The notes: generated from the sequence alone by a model not told the origin. 64,000 nucleotides of DNA from SFHK01 sp045538305 (GCA_045538305.1 JAZSRC010000079.1:25317-89316), one strand, 5' to 3'. Counted from the stretch's first letter, positions 17,630 through 26,536 are shown. Numbers and translations are program-made.

Positions 17630-18835
17630 ATGAGAACACAAGTAGCAGCTATCGAGTTTGGCACCTCGAAAATCGTTACTGTGATCGCAGAAAGCGGCGG
17701 CTTCAATCGTTGCGATATAATCGGAAGCGGCACTGTGCCGTATGACGGATATCAGAACGGAGAATGGGTAACGCCGAATCGGCTGGCGCAGGCGGTGTAC
17801 AATTCCATTAGTGCGGCTGAAAAGGATGCGAACACGAAGATTAAGGATATATATATCGGAATTCCCTGCGAATGCATCAAGGTAATGAGCACGGAAGCAA
17901 CGGTTCCGATTCATGGTGAAAGAGGACGCGTATCGGAAGAGGATATAGACGAAGTACAGGACATGGCGGCAAATGTATTCCGTTTCGATATGCGAAAGGA
18001 ACATGTTATACATCGTTCACCTGCATGGTTTTCGGTTGATAATGGCAAAAGGACCATGACGCCGCTGAACATGCAGGGTGAAAACCTGACATCACGCGTT
18101 TCGTTTATTGTGGCAGATCCTCAGTTTGTCAATGATATGCGCGAGCTCATGGACTCCATGGGACTTGGTATAAACGGCTTTTTGTCTCCTTCCTTTGGCG
18201 AACAGCTGCTGCTTGTTTCCCTGGAAGAACGGGAAAAGCCCGGGATTTTTGTAAATGTCGGTTTCCTGAATACTGAGGTTAGCGTCATCGAAGGCGATGC
18301 AATGGTTTACCATGCAGTTCTTCCGATGGGCGGAGGACATATAACAGAAGATCTGGCTCGCGCTATGGAAATCCGTGAGCATGAAGCGGAACAATTGAAG
18401 CGCTGCTTTGTGCTTGGAAGCGACGAGTTTGAACTGATCGATCCGCCCGAGTTTATGGACGAATACGGAAGGCGCTTGAATTACGATCCGGATTTTATCA
18501 AGGATTGTATGAGGGCAAGCGTGGATGAACTGTGCGGAATGATTGAAATGACCATTGAGGATGCAAAGACTTGCGTTCTCAGAAGATCACCAGTATATCT
18601 GGCGGGCGGAGGCCTTGCGCTGATTCGCGGGGGAAAGGAATACCTTTCTTCGAAGGTCAAACGGCCTGTGAAGGTACCGATGCCGAGGGCTCAAAAGCTG
18701 AACAGCCCGGCATATACCAGTATCATGGGATTGGTCAACCTTATTTTTGATTCTATTGAGCAGCGCTCACCGGAGCAGGATACACTGCCGGGGCGGTTGG
18801 CGGAGGGATTCCGCGGCTTGTTCAACAAGAAATAG
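17630..18835 (+). CDS. ftsA: FtsA-like actin-fold division protein
   Basis: 401 residues. Actin/HSP70-type N-terminal motif AAIEFGTSKIVTVIAE (6-21), VNVGFLNTEVSVIEG (phosphate-2-like) and LAGGGLALIRG near 325 (adenosine motif). An SHS2-like insert lies at about 80-165. The C-terminal GRLAEGFRGLFNKK is the amphipathic membrane-targeting helix typical of FtsA. FtsA tethers FtsZ filaments to the membrane. It is divergent, but its place just before ftsZ supports the call. Confidence 0.85.
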   Translation: MRTQVAAIEFGTSKIVTVIAESGGFNRCDIIGSGTVPYDGYQNGEWVTPNRLAQAVYNSISAAEKDANTKIKDIYIGIPCECIKVMSTEATVPIHGERGRVSEEDIDEVQDMAANVFRFDMRKEHVIHRSPAWFSVDNGKRTMTPLNMQGENLTSRVSFIVADPQFVNDMRELMDSMGLGINGFLSPSFGEQLLLVSLEEREKPGIFVNVGFLNTEVSVIEGDAMVYHAVLPMGGGHITEDLARAMEIREHEAEQLKRCFVLGSDEFELIDPPEFMDEYGRRLNYDPDFIKDCMRASVDELCGMIEMTIEDAKTCVLRRSPVYLAGGGLALIRGGKEYLSSKVKRPVKVPMPRAQKLNSPAYTSIMGLVNLIFDSIEQRSPEQDTLPGRLAEGFRGLFNKK

Positions 18836-18874
18836 ATTTTGATGGAATACAAACAATAGCGAGGGGGATGCCTT

Positions 18875-20227
18875 GTGCTCGAATTTGAACTTGAATCTAA
18901 CAACAACTTTGCTTCAATAAAAGTTGTCGGCGTAGGCGGCGCAGGAACGAATGCCGTTAACCGTATGGTGGACAGCGGCCTTCGCGGCGTAGAGTTTATC
19001 GCTGTCAACACGGATAAGCAGGCGCTTGCGCTTTCCAAGGCCACCAATAAAATTCAGATTGGTGAGAAGCTGACCAAGGGCCTTGGCGCCGGTGCAAATC
19101 CCGAAATCGGCAAGCGCGCAGCAGAGGAGAGCCGCGAGGAACTGGCTTCCATCATGAAGGGTGCTGACCTTGTATTCGTAACCTGCGGCATGGGCGGCGG
19201 AACCGGAACCGGCGCTGCGCCTGTGATTGCCGAAATCGCCCGCGATATGGGCATCCTTACCATTGGCGTTGTGTCCAAGCCGTTCATGTTTGAAGGCCGT
19301 CAGCGCATGAAGAATGCTGAAAACGGCATTGAAGCGCTCAAGGCAAACGTAGATACGCTGGTTGTTGTACCCAATGACAGACTGCTTCAGATTGTTTCCA
19401 AGGGAACTACGATGACTGAAGCTTTCAAGATTGCCGACGATACGCTTCGTCAGGGCATTCAGGGCATTTCCGACCTGATCGCCGTTCCTGCAATGATCAA
19501 TCTGGACTTTGCCGACGTTCGCACCGTAATGGAATCCCGCGGCCTTGCACACATGGGCATCGGCAGCGGCACCGGCGAGAACCGCATGGTAGAGGCTGCC
19601 AAACAGGCGGTATCCAGTCCCATGCTTGAAACGTCCATCGATGGCGCACGCGCGGTTCTGATTAACATTACCGGCAGCCCCGATACTTCTATTATCGAAG
19701 TAAACGAAGCTGCGCAGCTCATCACCCAGGCGGCTGATCCCGAAGCCAATATCATCTTCGGCGCAGGTATTGACGAATCTCTCGAGGATGAGGTACACAT
19801 TACCGTTATTGCAACCGGTTTTGAAAAGACACCGTTCCCAGACAAAAAGGGCGCAAATCCTTTTGCACGCAAGAATGAAACTGTTGAAAGCGATCCCGTA
19901 ATTCCGACAGCCGAATTTGTAGCTGATGGGGAACCGAGCATTCCGCCGATTTTTGATAAGCGTCCCGAAGCTCCCCAGCGCCGTCCCGCTCCGCGTCCCG
20001 CGCCCCAGCAGCGTCCCGCCCAGCGCCCGCCGCAGGGCCGTCCCGCACCTCGCGCGCAGCGTGAAGGCAGTTATGCGCCTGGTGGAAGCACCCGCGTTCC
20101 CGAGCGCCGCACACCCCGCGTGTACGAGTCTGACGACACGTTTGCAGAAAAACGCCCGCAGCGCAGAGGATTCTCGCCCGACGTTCCGAGCTTCCTTAAA
20201 AGGCGCGAAACAAACGACGAAGAATAA
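18875..20227 (+). CDS. ftsZ: Cell-division GTPase FtsZ
   Basis: 450 residues, GTG start behind GAGGGGGATG (the ATG inside this is in another frame). Tubulin-like GTPase: GGAGTNAVNRM, signature GGGTGTG at 107-113, and NLDFADVRTVM with the T7 loop. A disordered linker (about 355-430) is very rich in Arg, Pro and Gln (repeated RPAP/QRP units) and is followed by the conserved C-terminal peptide DVPSFLKRR (436-444), which binds FtsA and other partners. It forms the Z-ring. Confidence 0.97.
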   Translation: MLEFELESNNNFASIKVVGVGGAGTNAVNRMVDSGLRGVEFIAVNTDKQALALSKATNKIQIGEKLTKGLGAGANPEIGKRAAEESREELASIMKGADLVFVTCGMGGGTGTGAAPVIAEIARDMGILTIGVVSKPFMFEGRQRMKNAENGIEALKANVDTLVVVPNDRLLQIVSKGTTMTEAFKIADDTLRQGIQGISDLIAVPAMINLDFADVRTVMESRGLAHMGIGSGTGENRMVEAAKQAVSSPMLETSIDGARAVLINITGSPDTSIIEVNEAAQLITQAADPEANIIFGAGIDESLEDEVHITVIATGFEKTPFPDKKGANPFARKNETVESDPVIPTAEFVADGEPSIPPIFDKRPEAPQRRPAPRPAPQQRPAQRPPQGRPAPRAQREGSYAPGGSTRVPERRTPRVYESDDTFAEKRPQRRGFSPDVPSFLKRRETNDEE

Positions 20228-20239
20228 TTCTAAATAAGC

Positions 20240-20271
20240 AAAAACAGCGACGATACCGCCGCTGTTTTTTT
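20240..20271 (+). terminator. Rho-independent terminator after ftsZ
   Basis: 10-bp stem (aaaaacagcg / cgctgttttt, 20240-20249 and 20260-20269) with T-run extending to 20271. Ends the division cluster. Confidence 0.9.
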
Positions 20272-20372
20272 CGTTCAATAAAACATATAAAATGATATGA
20301 ATATTGAGTCAATCTATGCATGGATTTATACGAAATATGGGCAATAAAGCCCATATAACCTTGAATTTGTTC

Positions 20373-20401
20373 TTGATTCCGGCAGGAAAATCGTGTATAA
20401 T
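20373..20401 (+). promoter_or_regulatory. Promoter of the darA-holB-ricT operon
   Basis: TTGATT (20373-20378), 17-bp spacer, TATAAT (20396-20401), 33 bases before the darA start. Confidence 0.8.
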
Positions 20402-20434
20402 GAATATGTGAAATAAAACGCAGGAGGGATGCAT

Positions 20435-20764
20435 ATGAAGCTTATCATCGCAATCGTACAGGATGAAGATGCTTCCAAGCTTGTCAGCACGCTTATGAAC
20501 GAAGGATATGGCGTAACGAAACTGGCAACCACTGGCGGATTCCTGCGCGCAGGTAATACCACTCTGCTCGTTGGCGTTGAGGATCAAAAGCTTGACGGTG
20601 CCATGGGCATTATTGAGAAAATCTGCCGCAGCCGCAAACAAATTGCGACAGCTCCTACGCCCATGTCCGGCTCTGCCGGCGCATATGTACCGTATCCGAT
20701 TGAGGTTATGGTTGGCGGCGCTACCGTGTTTGTAATGGACGTAGATCAGTTTAAGAAGTTCTGA
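20435..20764 (+). CDS. darA: Cyclic-di-AMP receptor DarA (PII-like)
   Basis: 109 residues from the second ATG (20435); the first ATG at 20429 abuts the AGGAGGG and leaves no spacing. The sequence matches the DarA/PstA/YaaQ family: MKLIIAIVQDEDA, then GGFLRAGNTTLLVGVED at 34-50 and a C-terminal GGATVFVMDVDQFKKF. These trimeric PII-like proteins bind c-di-AMP; downstream partners are unknown. Gene order darA-holB-ricT is the one found in Bacillus. Confidence 0.92.
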   Translation: MKLIIAIVQDEDASKLVSTLMNEGYGVTKLATTGGFLRAGNTTLLVGVEDQKLDGAMGIIEKICRSRKQIATAPTPMSGSAGAYVPYPIEVMVGGATVFVMDVDQFKKF

Positions 20765-21732
20765 TGCCTGGTATTCAATCATTTCGTGATTTTCGCGCGA
20801 GACCGTTCCTGAAAGAACAGTTAATGCGTCCGGTGAAAACCGGGCGCATTGTCCATGCGCAGCTGTTTGCCGGCCCCGGAGGCGTTGGCAAGAAGACAGC
20901 GGCGCTTCTTCTTTCAAGGGCAATCAACTGCGCGTCAAGTATGGATAAGCCCTGCAATTTGTGTCCTTCATGCCTGCAGTTCCTCTCCGGAAATTCTCCA
21001 AGACTGATTTTGATTGAGCCAAAGAAAAACCAGATCAAGGTGGAAACAATCAGGGAACTAATCGAAAAAGTTCACATGCGAACAGACGAAGGCAAACTCT
21101 GCGTAATCATTGATGAAGCAGAAAAAATGAACGAGAACGCACAGAACGCGCTTTTAAAAACGCTGGAGGAAGCGCCGGATTATGTCGTGTTTTTCCTGAT
21201 CAGCGAAAAGCCAGGCGTACTTTTGCCAACCATCCGGTCACGCTGCGCCATGTTTCGTTTTGCGCCGCTTTCGGATGGCGATGTGAAACAAGTACTGGAA
21301 GAAAACGGGATAGATGAAATTCGCGCCAAGGAAGCTTCCAAAATATCGGATGGCTCAATTGGTCTAGCTTTTGAAAGATTAACCGATGAAAGCTTTAGAA
21401 TGCTCAGCGAAAGGGCGTTGTCGGCGCTTGCATCTGTAAAAAAGGCGTCTGACGTAGCCGGTGCTTTTCAGAAAATTCAAGCGGATAAGGATCATTGGAC
21501 GGATATCCTCAAAATATACGAAAAGCTTGCCGGAGAATTAATGAAAATCAACGCTGGCAATTCGGATGAAATTGATTCGCAGACGCAGGTTTTTATCAAA
21601 AATAAAATAGACGGAGCAAAGCTTCTTATGAGTGTAATAGACGCAAGAAAGAAATTGAATTCTAATGTGTTGTATCAATCAGCAATGGAAATACTGTTTT
21701 TTGATATCGTAAATCAGGAGGACAACAGGTAA
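20764..21732 (+). CDS. holB: DNA polymerase III subunit delta'
   Basis: 322 residues, start overlapping the darA stop by one base. AAA+ clamp-loader fold: P-loop-like GPGGVGKKTAA (37-47), zinc cysteines C64/C67/C70, IIDEAEKMNENAQNALLKTLEE, and the SRC motif in TIRSRCAMF. It helps load the sliding clamp onto DNA together with DnaX and HolA. Confidence 0.92.
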   Translation: MPGIQSFRDFRARPFLKEQLMRPVKTGRIVHAQLFAGPGGVGKKTAALLLSRAINCASSMDKPCNLCPSCLQFLSGNSPRLILIEPKKNQIKVETIRELIEKVHMRTDEGKLCVIIDEAEKMNENAQNALLKTLEEAPDYVVFFLISEKPGVLLPTIRSRCAMFRFAPLSDGDVKQVLEENGIDEIRAKEASKISDGSIGLAFERLTDESFRMLSERALSALASVKKASDVAGAFQKIQADKDHWTDILKIYEKLAGELMKINAGNSDEIDSQTQVFIKNKIDGAKLLMSVIDARKKLNSNVLYQSAMEILFFDIVNQEDNR

Positions 21733-22863
21733 ATGGCAACCGTTATCGGCGTTCGTTTTAAAAAAGCAGGTAAAGTATACTATTTCAGCCCGGGTGATGT
21801 ATGGCCTAAGCCCGGTGAAAGTGTTATTGTAGAAACTACGCGCGGTATTGAACTGGGCGAAGTTGTGACCGGAGCCAGAGATGTAAGCGATGAGGCAATC
21901 GTACAGCCGCTCAAAACCGTACTTAGAAAAGCAACGGATGAAGATCTTGCAATTGTTGAAAAGAATGTGAAGCGCGAACAGGAAGCATTTCAGATTTGTG
22001 TCAACAAAATAGAACAGCATAAGCTGGAAATGAAGCTTGTCAGCGTTGAATACACTTTTGACGATTCTAAAATCATTTTCTATTTTACTGCAAACGGACG
22101 CGTCGACTTCAGGGATCTGGTGAAGGACCTTGCGAGTATTTTCCATATGCGCATTGAACTGAGACAGATTGGCGTGAGGGACGAAGCGAAGATGCTTGGC
22201 GGCTTGGGCGCATGCGGAAGGCAGATTTGCTGCGGCGCGTTTCTGGGAGATTTCCAGCCCGTATCCATCAAGATGGCAAAAGAGCAGAACCTTTCGCTGA
22301 ACCCTACCAAGGTATCCGGACAGTGCGGAAGACTCATGTGCTGCCTGAAATACGAACAGGATTACTATGAGGAAACGCTCAAAAAGCTGCCTCGTGTGGG
22401 CAAGGAGATCATGACGCCCGACGGTGTAGGCTATGTGACGGAAATCAGCGTACTGCGTGAAAAAGTGAAGGTTCGCGTACGGACAGGCGACGATAACTTT
22501 GAAGTGCGCGAATACGGCGTTGAGGATGTAAGAAAGCTTCAGCCCGGTGAACGTTCGGCGGATTTCGAAATGCCGCCCAGAATGCCCGAAAAAGAGGACG
22601 TTGCCGAACAGACGGCAGAGGAAGCCGCCGATGAAAACCGAAGAAAACGGTATCCGCGCCATAAGGCTGTAAAGACGCTGAATACGGATCAATATATGGA
22701 AATCCATGGCGAGGGCGAGAAGGCGGATAAAGAAAAACAGCCGGACGAACCCAAAAAGCGCCGCTATCTGAAGAACAATGATGATGGCCAGCCAGCGGAA
22801 GAGAATCAGGGAGAAAAAAAGCATTCGCGCGGCGATGGCAGAAAAGGAAAACCGCATAAATAA
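21733..22863 (+). CDS. ricT: PSP1-domain protein RicT (YaaT)
   Basis: 376 residues, immediately after holB behind AGGAGG. The PSP1 core has two cysteine clusters: C161, C166, C167 (ACGRQICC) and C198, C203, C204 (QCGRLMCC), which in Bacillus help hold 4Fe-4S clusters in the RicA-RicF-RicT complex that promotes RNase Y mRNA maturation. The last hundred residues (about 275-376) are a charged, low-complexity Lys/Glu-rich extension, longer than in Bacillus YaaT. RicA and RicF are not nearby. Confidence 0.92.
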   Translation: MATVIGVRFKKAGKVYYFSPGDVWPKPGESVIVETTRGIELGEVVTGARDVSDEAIVQPLKTVLRKATDEDLAIVEKNVKREQEAFQICVNKIEQHKLEMKLVSVEYTFDDSKIIFYFTANGRVDFRDLVKDLASIFHMRIELRQIGVRDEAKMLGGLGACGRQICCGAFLGDFQPVSIKMAKEQNLSLNPTKVSGQCGRLMCCLKYEQDYYEETLKKLPRVGKEIMTPDGVGYVTEISVLREKVKVRVRTGDDNFEVREYGVEDVRKLQPGERSADFEMPPRMPEKEDVAEQTAEEAADENRRKRYPRHKAVKTLNTDQYMEIHGEGEKADKEKQPDEPKKRRYLKNNDDGQPAEENQGEKKHSRGDGRKGKPHK

Positions 22864-22866
22864 TAA

Positions 22867-22910
22867 ATACCCCCTTAAAACGCAAAAACGGATGTTTTAA
22901 GGGGGTATTC
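22867..22910 (+). terminator. Strong hairpin after ricT
   Basis: Perfect 15-bp inverted repeat (22867-22881 and 22894-22908, core taccccctta) with a 12-nt loop. The tail after it is not a long T-run, but the stem itself carries A/T-rich flanks. Confidence 0.75.
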
Positions 22911-22981
22911 ATGTAACCGAATGGCACAGGAACGTATGATTTTATTAATAAATCAAAATTGTGTAAACCGCTTAAAAGGGG

Positions 22982-23010
22982 TATACAAGCCGCGCCATTC
23001 GTGATATAAT
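22982..23010 (+). promoter_or_regulatory. Promoter of the zinc-ribbon gene
   Basis: TATACA (22982-22987), 17-bp spacer, TATAAT (23005-23010). Initiation would be near 23017, leaving an unusually long leader of roughly 125 nt before the start codon at 23143. Confidence 0.7.
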
Positions 23011-23017
23011 TCAGTAT

Positions 23018-23142
23018 GCCCTAAATGAAAGAACCCTGGTTATGCCGTGTCCCTCCCCGGTGGTGTCCCTGCCGATGAAAGGAACGAATCAACAAGGTAA
23101 TCAATCATCGAACGGGCTCATATGATTAGGAGGGTTATATCC
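23018..23142 (+). other. Long 5' leader of the zinc-ribbon mRNA
   Basis: About 125 nt between the promoter and the start codon. It contains a repeated gtgtccct element (twice within 23047-23073) around a C/G-rich stretch, and the AGGAGGG ribosome site at 23128-23134. No riboswitch family recognised; it could be a structured regulatory leader or simply a long untranslated region. Confidence 0.35.
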
Positions 23143-23439
23143 ATGTTCGAAGACAAGACTTTGGTATGCCGTGAGTGCGGCAACGAGTTCGTATTCACCG
23201 CTTCCGAGCAGCAGTTCTATGCTGACAAGGGCTTCCAGAACGAGCCCGGCCGTTGCCCGGCTTGCCGTGCAGCCCGTCGTCAGGCCAATGGCCAGAACAA
23301 CAACCGTGGCGAGCGTCAGATGTATGACGTGATCTGCGATGGCTGCGGCCGTCCCACTCAGGTTCCTTTCCAGCCCCGCGGAGATCGTCCCGTATTCTGC
23401 CGTGAGTGCTTCGATGCGAACCGTCAGAGCCGCTATTAA
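23143..23439 (+). CDS. Small protein with two zinc ribbons (zf-trcl type)
   Basis: 98 residues from ATG 23143; the earlier in-frame ATG at 23122 would place the AGGAGGG inside the gene. First ribbon: C9/C12 and C38/C41, with the FVFTASEQQFYADKGF segment typical of the probable zinc-ribbon zf-trcl family. Second ribbon: C65/C68 and C86/C89, with VPFQPRGDRPVFCRECF. Function unknown. Codon use is strongly biased (e.g. cgt, ggc), the ribosome site is perfect and the terminator strong, suggesting an abundant protein. Confidence 0.88.
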   Translation: MFEDKTLVCRECGNEFVFTASEQQFYADKGFQNEPGRCPACRAARRQANGQNNNRGERQMYDVICDGCGRPTQVPFQPRGDRPVFCRECFDANRQSRY

Positions 23440-23447
23440 TGAAATCA

Positions 23448-23478
23448 AAGCCCTCCGATTAATCGGAGGGCTTTTTTA
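23448..23478 (+). terminator. Rho-independent terminator
   Basis: Perfect palindromic stem (aagccctccgatt / aatcggagggctt, 23448-23473) followed by a T-run. Confidence 0.95.
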
Positions 23479-23499
23479 TTTCCGTTTTGTTGACACATG

Positions 23500-23508
23500 T
23501 GGTATAAT
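23500..23508 (+). promoter_or_regulatory. Extended -10 promoter element for the GH106-like gene
   Basis: TGG followed by TATAAT (23503-23508) forms an extended -10 box. There is no good -35 at 17-18 bp; a TTGACA sits too close (23490-23495) to work with this -10. The start codon follows at 23550. Confidence 0.5.
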
Positions 23509-23549
23509 GAAAATAAGGAAATATACGCGTTTATACGGGGGATGCTTGA

Positions 23550-26465
23550 ATGAATATTACGGAGAGGCTTAATGGCAACCTGAAAGAGTATCAGTCCATT
23601 CCTTTTTGGAGCTGGAACGATAAACTTGATCCTGACAGGCTCAGGCAGCAGATACGGGATATGAAGGCTGCCGGTATCGGTGGCTTTTTCATGCACGCAA
23701 GGGGCGGCCTCACGACCGAATATCTTAGTGATGAATGGTTAGATGATATAAAGCATTGCATTGACGAAGCCGCGAAGCAGGGAATGGACGCATGGGCATA
23801 CGATGAAAATGGCTGGCCGAGCGGTTTTGCGGGTATGAAGCTGATTGAAAACCCCGAAAATCATGCGCATTACCTTACCTGTGAGGCGCGTCCTACGTTT
23901 GATGCCGAGGCACTTGCCTGTTATCGTGTGGAAGAGGGAAAGCTGATTCGCGTTACGGAGGATGAAAACGAAAGCTGTGTTTGTCTGTATGACCGCACCA
24001 ATTCCTCTGTTGTCGATATCCTCAACTGGAAAATCGTGCGCAAGTTCATCGATGAAACACATGAAAAGTATTATGCGCGCTTTAAGGAAGATTTTGGAAA
24101 GGTGCTGGCAGGCTTCTTTACGGATGAACCGCAGTATTTCCGCTATCAGACTGCGTACAGCCCCGTGATGCTGAAGGCATACAGGGATTTGTATAGCGAA
24201 GATCTTCTGGATGAACTCGGCGCCTTATTCATTGACTGCGATTCCAGCGACAAGCTGCGCTGGAGATACTGGAAACTGATGAACGATCTGTATACCGAAG
24301 CCTTCGCGGGGCAGATATACAGATGGTGTGAGGAGAAGGGCGTTAAGCTTACCGGCCACTCCATCGAAGAGCGGAATCTGTTTGGCCAGATGATCTGCTG
24401 TGCAGGCATTATGCCGTTTTACGAGTACGAGCATATACCGGGCATTGATTGGCTTGGCAGAGAAATCGATACCGAGATCGCGCCCAAGCAGGTGGCCTCT
24501 GCCGCCCAACAGCTGGGGAAAAAGCATGTCATTACCGAAACCTTTGCTTGCTGCGGCTGGGATGTAACGCCCAAAGAGCTTAAGCGTATCGCTGAATGGC
24601 AGTATGTGAACGGCGTAAATCAGATGTGCCAGCACTTGTATCCGTATTCTATCCGCGGGCAGAGAAAGCGCGATTATCCCGCGTTTTATACCAATCACAA
24701 CCCGTGGATGAAGGATTTCCTCGACTTCAACAACTACTTTACTGCGCTCGGTTATATGCTTGCAGAAAGCCATGAGATTGCCGAGACGCTGGTAATTCAT
24801 CCTGTGCACAGTGCGTATTTTACCTTTAAGCGCGACGATCCTTCCAGCGTAAAGGATCTGGATCGTCGGTTTGCAAACTTAGTGGAATCGCTGGGCGCAC
24901 GAGGGATCGGACATCATTATGCTGATGAATCGCTGTTGGCGAAATACGGAAGCGTAAAGGGCCATCGGATTCATGTTGGCAAATGTTCATATTCCTATGT
25001 TGTCGTTCCCGATATGCGCGGCCTTGATAAAACGACGGTCGACTTGTTGAAGGAATATGCCGCTGCTGGAGGTAGGTTGTACTTTGCAGGTGATAAGGTA
25101 CCGGAACTCGTAAACGGCGAAAAAGCGGATATTGGCCTTATCAGCAACATCCGTTTTGAGGATATCAAAAATCCCGGCATATCCACCGACAGAGACGATA
25201 CTGCCATCCGCATGACGATCAGACGCAGCGACTTCGGCGATTTCATTTATGCAGTTAACCTTTCAAAAGATGAAACCGATTCCGTTCGCATTCATGTGAA
25301 TGCACGCGGCGCGAAAAAGTACCTGCTCGACAAACGGGTGTACGCGCCCATCGTATTTGAAGAGTGTGAAAACGGCGGCATCGATATTCCGCTTACGCTC
25401 ATGGCTGGCGAATCCATTATCATCTTCCTTTCCGGTTCGGCGAAATCTGCGGAAAAAGCTGCCGAAAAGAAAGTGCAGGTTATCTGTGCCCCGCAGGCGT
25501 TTATTGAACAGATGGACGAAAATGCGCTTACGCTTGACACCTGCCGCTTGTCGTACGACAACAAGGAGTATACCGATGAACTGCCCGTAATGGCGGTTTC
25601 CGATCGTCTGCTTCGCGAAAAGCGGAACGGCAGCGTGTACCTGAAATATACATTTGACGTAAAGGCAAAGCCTTCGACTCTTCGCATTGAAGCGGAGAAG
25701 ATGAATGCTGCCGGCGTATGGCTGAACGGAGAAAGTATTTCGCTTGACGGACAGGGTACGCAGGATCCGTCGTTTGTTACGGCGGATATAGCATCCAGAA
25801 TTCGTCTCGGCGTTAACGAGGTTGTATTCCTGATCGACTACTATCAGAGTGAGCATGTGTACAAGGTGTTTAACGGCGTATATTATGATCGTGACGATAC
25901 CACGGAAAGTCTGGTTAACTGCTTGAGCTACGAAACGGATATTGAGTGCATCTATCTGCGTGGCGATTTCTGTGTGGACGCACCCGCATTTGAAGCAGGA
26001 GCCAAACGCACGCTTTTAAACGAAGGACCGTTCAGAATTACGCTTCCGAGGAAGTATGTAACGCTGAATGCGCTGGCGAAGGATGGCTTCCCGTTCTTTG
26101 CCGGCACGATGACCGTATCTGTTCCCTTTACTGCAAAAGGCGACGAAACGCTAATGAAGCTCGTTGGCAGATTCGCGACCGCGCGCGTATCCGTGAACGG
26201 TGGCGAAGAGAAGCTTCTGATGTTTGACGATGTGCTGGACATTTCAAAGGATATAAAACGCGGCGCAAACGTTGCGAAGATTTCCATCACCAACAGCTGC
26301 AGAAACATTTACGGGCCCTTCCATAATCCTTCAGATCCCGACTCCTATGCCGTAAGCCCCGATTCCTTCAGCCTGTACGGCACTTGGAAGGACGGACAAT
26401 CCGCCCATTATACGGACAGATATGCCTTCACCTACTTTGGTATTGATGAGATTGAACTGATGTAA
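23550..26465 (+). CDS. GH106-like glycoside hydrolase (alpha-L-rhamnosidase-related)
   Basis: 971 residues, no signal peptide, so intracellular. The N-terminal catalytic half resembles the GH106 family: IPFWSWND (17-24), GGFFMHARGGL (44-54), YDENGWPSG (84-92), FTDEPQ with Glu193 and ETFACCGWD with Glu330, the latter two being candidate catalytic acids. Beta-sandwich/galactose-binding-like domains fill the C-terminal 400 residues. GH106 members release L-rhamnose from plant glycans, but substrate here is inferred only from family. A shorter paralog lies at 45504-47825. Flanked by its own promoter and terminator. Confidence 0.7.
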   Translation: MNITERLNGNLKEYQSIPFWSWNDKLDPDRLRQQIRDMKAAGIGGFFMHARGGLTTEYLSDEWLDDIKHCIDEAAKQGMDAWAYDENGWPSGFAGMKLIENPENHAHYLTCEARPTFDAEALACYRVEEGKLIRVTEDENESCVCLYDRTNSSVVDILNWKIVRKFIDETHEKYYARFKEDFGKVLAGFFTDEPQYFRYQTAYSPVMLKAYRDLYSEDLLDELGALFIDCDSSDKLRWRYWKLMNDLYTEAFAGQIYRWCEEKGVKLTGHSIEERNLFGQMICCAGIMPFYEYEHIPGIDWLGREIDTEIAPKQVASAAQQLGKKHVITETFACCGWDVTPKELKRIAEWQYVNGVNQMCQHLYPYSIRGQRKRDYPAFYTNHNPWMKDFLDFNNYFTALGYMLAESHEIAETLVIHPVHSAYFTFKRDDPSSVKDLDRRFANLVESLGARGIGHHYADESLLAKYGSVKGHRIHVGKCSYSYVVVPDMRGLDKTTVDLLKEYAAAGGRLYFAGDKVPELVNGEKADIGLISNIRFEDIKNPGISTDRDDTAIRMTIRRSDFGDFIYAVNLSKDETDSVRIHVNARGAKKYLLDKRVYAPIVFEECENGGIDIPLTLMAGESIIIFLSGSAKSAEKAAEKKVQVICAPQAFIEQMDENALTLDTCRLSYDNKEYTDELPVMAVSDRLLREKRNGSVYLKYTFDVKAKPSTLRIEAEKMNAAGVWLNGESISLDGQGTQDPSFVTADIASRIRLGVNEVVFLIDYYQSEHVYKVFNGVYYDRDDTTESLVNCLSYETDIECIYLRGDFCVDAPAFEAGAKRTLLNEGPFRITLPRKYVTLNALAKDGFPFFAGTMTVSVPFTAKGDETLMKLVGRFATARVSVNGGEEKLLMFDDVLDISKDIKRGANVAKISITNSCRNIYGPFHNPSDPDSYAVSPDSFSLYGTWKDGQSAHYTDRYAFTYFGIDEIELM

Positions 26466-26488
26466 GGTTCGTTCAAGTAGTATATAAT

Positions 26489-26536
26489 AACCGACCGGAA
26501 AAATGCGTTCAGGGGCATCTTTCCGGTCGGTTGTTT
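26489..26536. terminator. Bidirectional terminator between converging genes
   Basis: 13-bp stem (aaccgaccggaaa / tttccggtcggtt, 26489-26501 and 26520-26532) followed by TTTT on the plus strand; serves the GH106-like gene and the converging rqcH. Confidence 0.85.

Noticed and set aside
18914..20278. A 454-codon open frame antisense to ftsZ
   Set aside because: Same artefact: third-position bias of ftsZ removes stops on the opposite strand; no ribosome site or motifs.
21679..22857. A 392-codon open frame antisense to ricT
   Set aside because: Composition shadow of ricT without motifs or promoter.
23490..23508. TTGACA and TATAAT before the GH106-like gene read as one promoter
   Set aside because: Only 7 bp separate them, too close for sigma-A; the -10 is kept alone as an extended -10.
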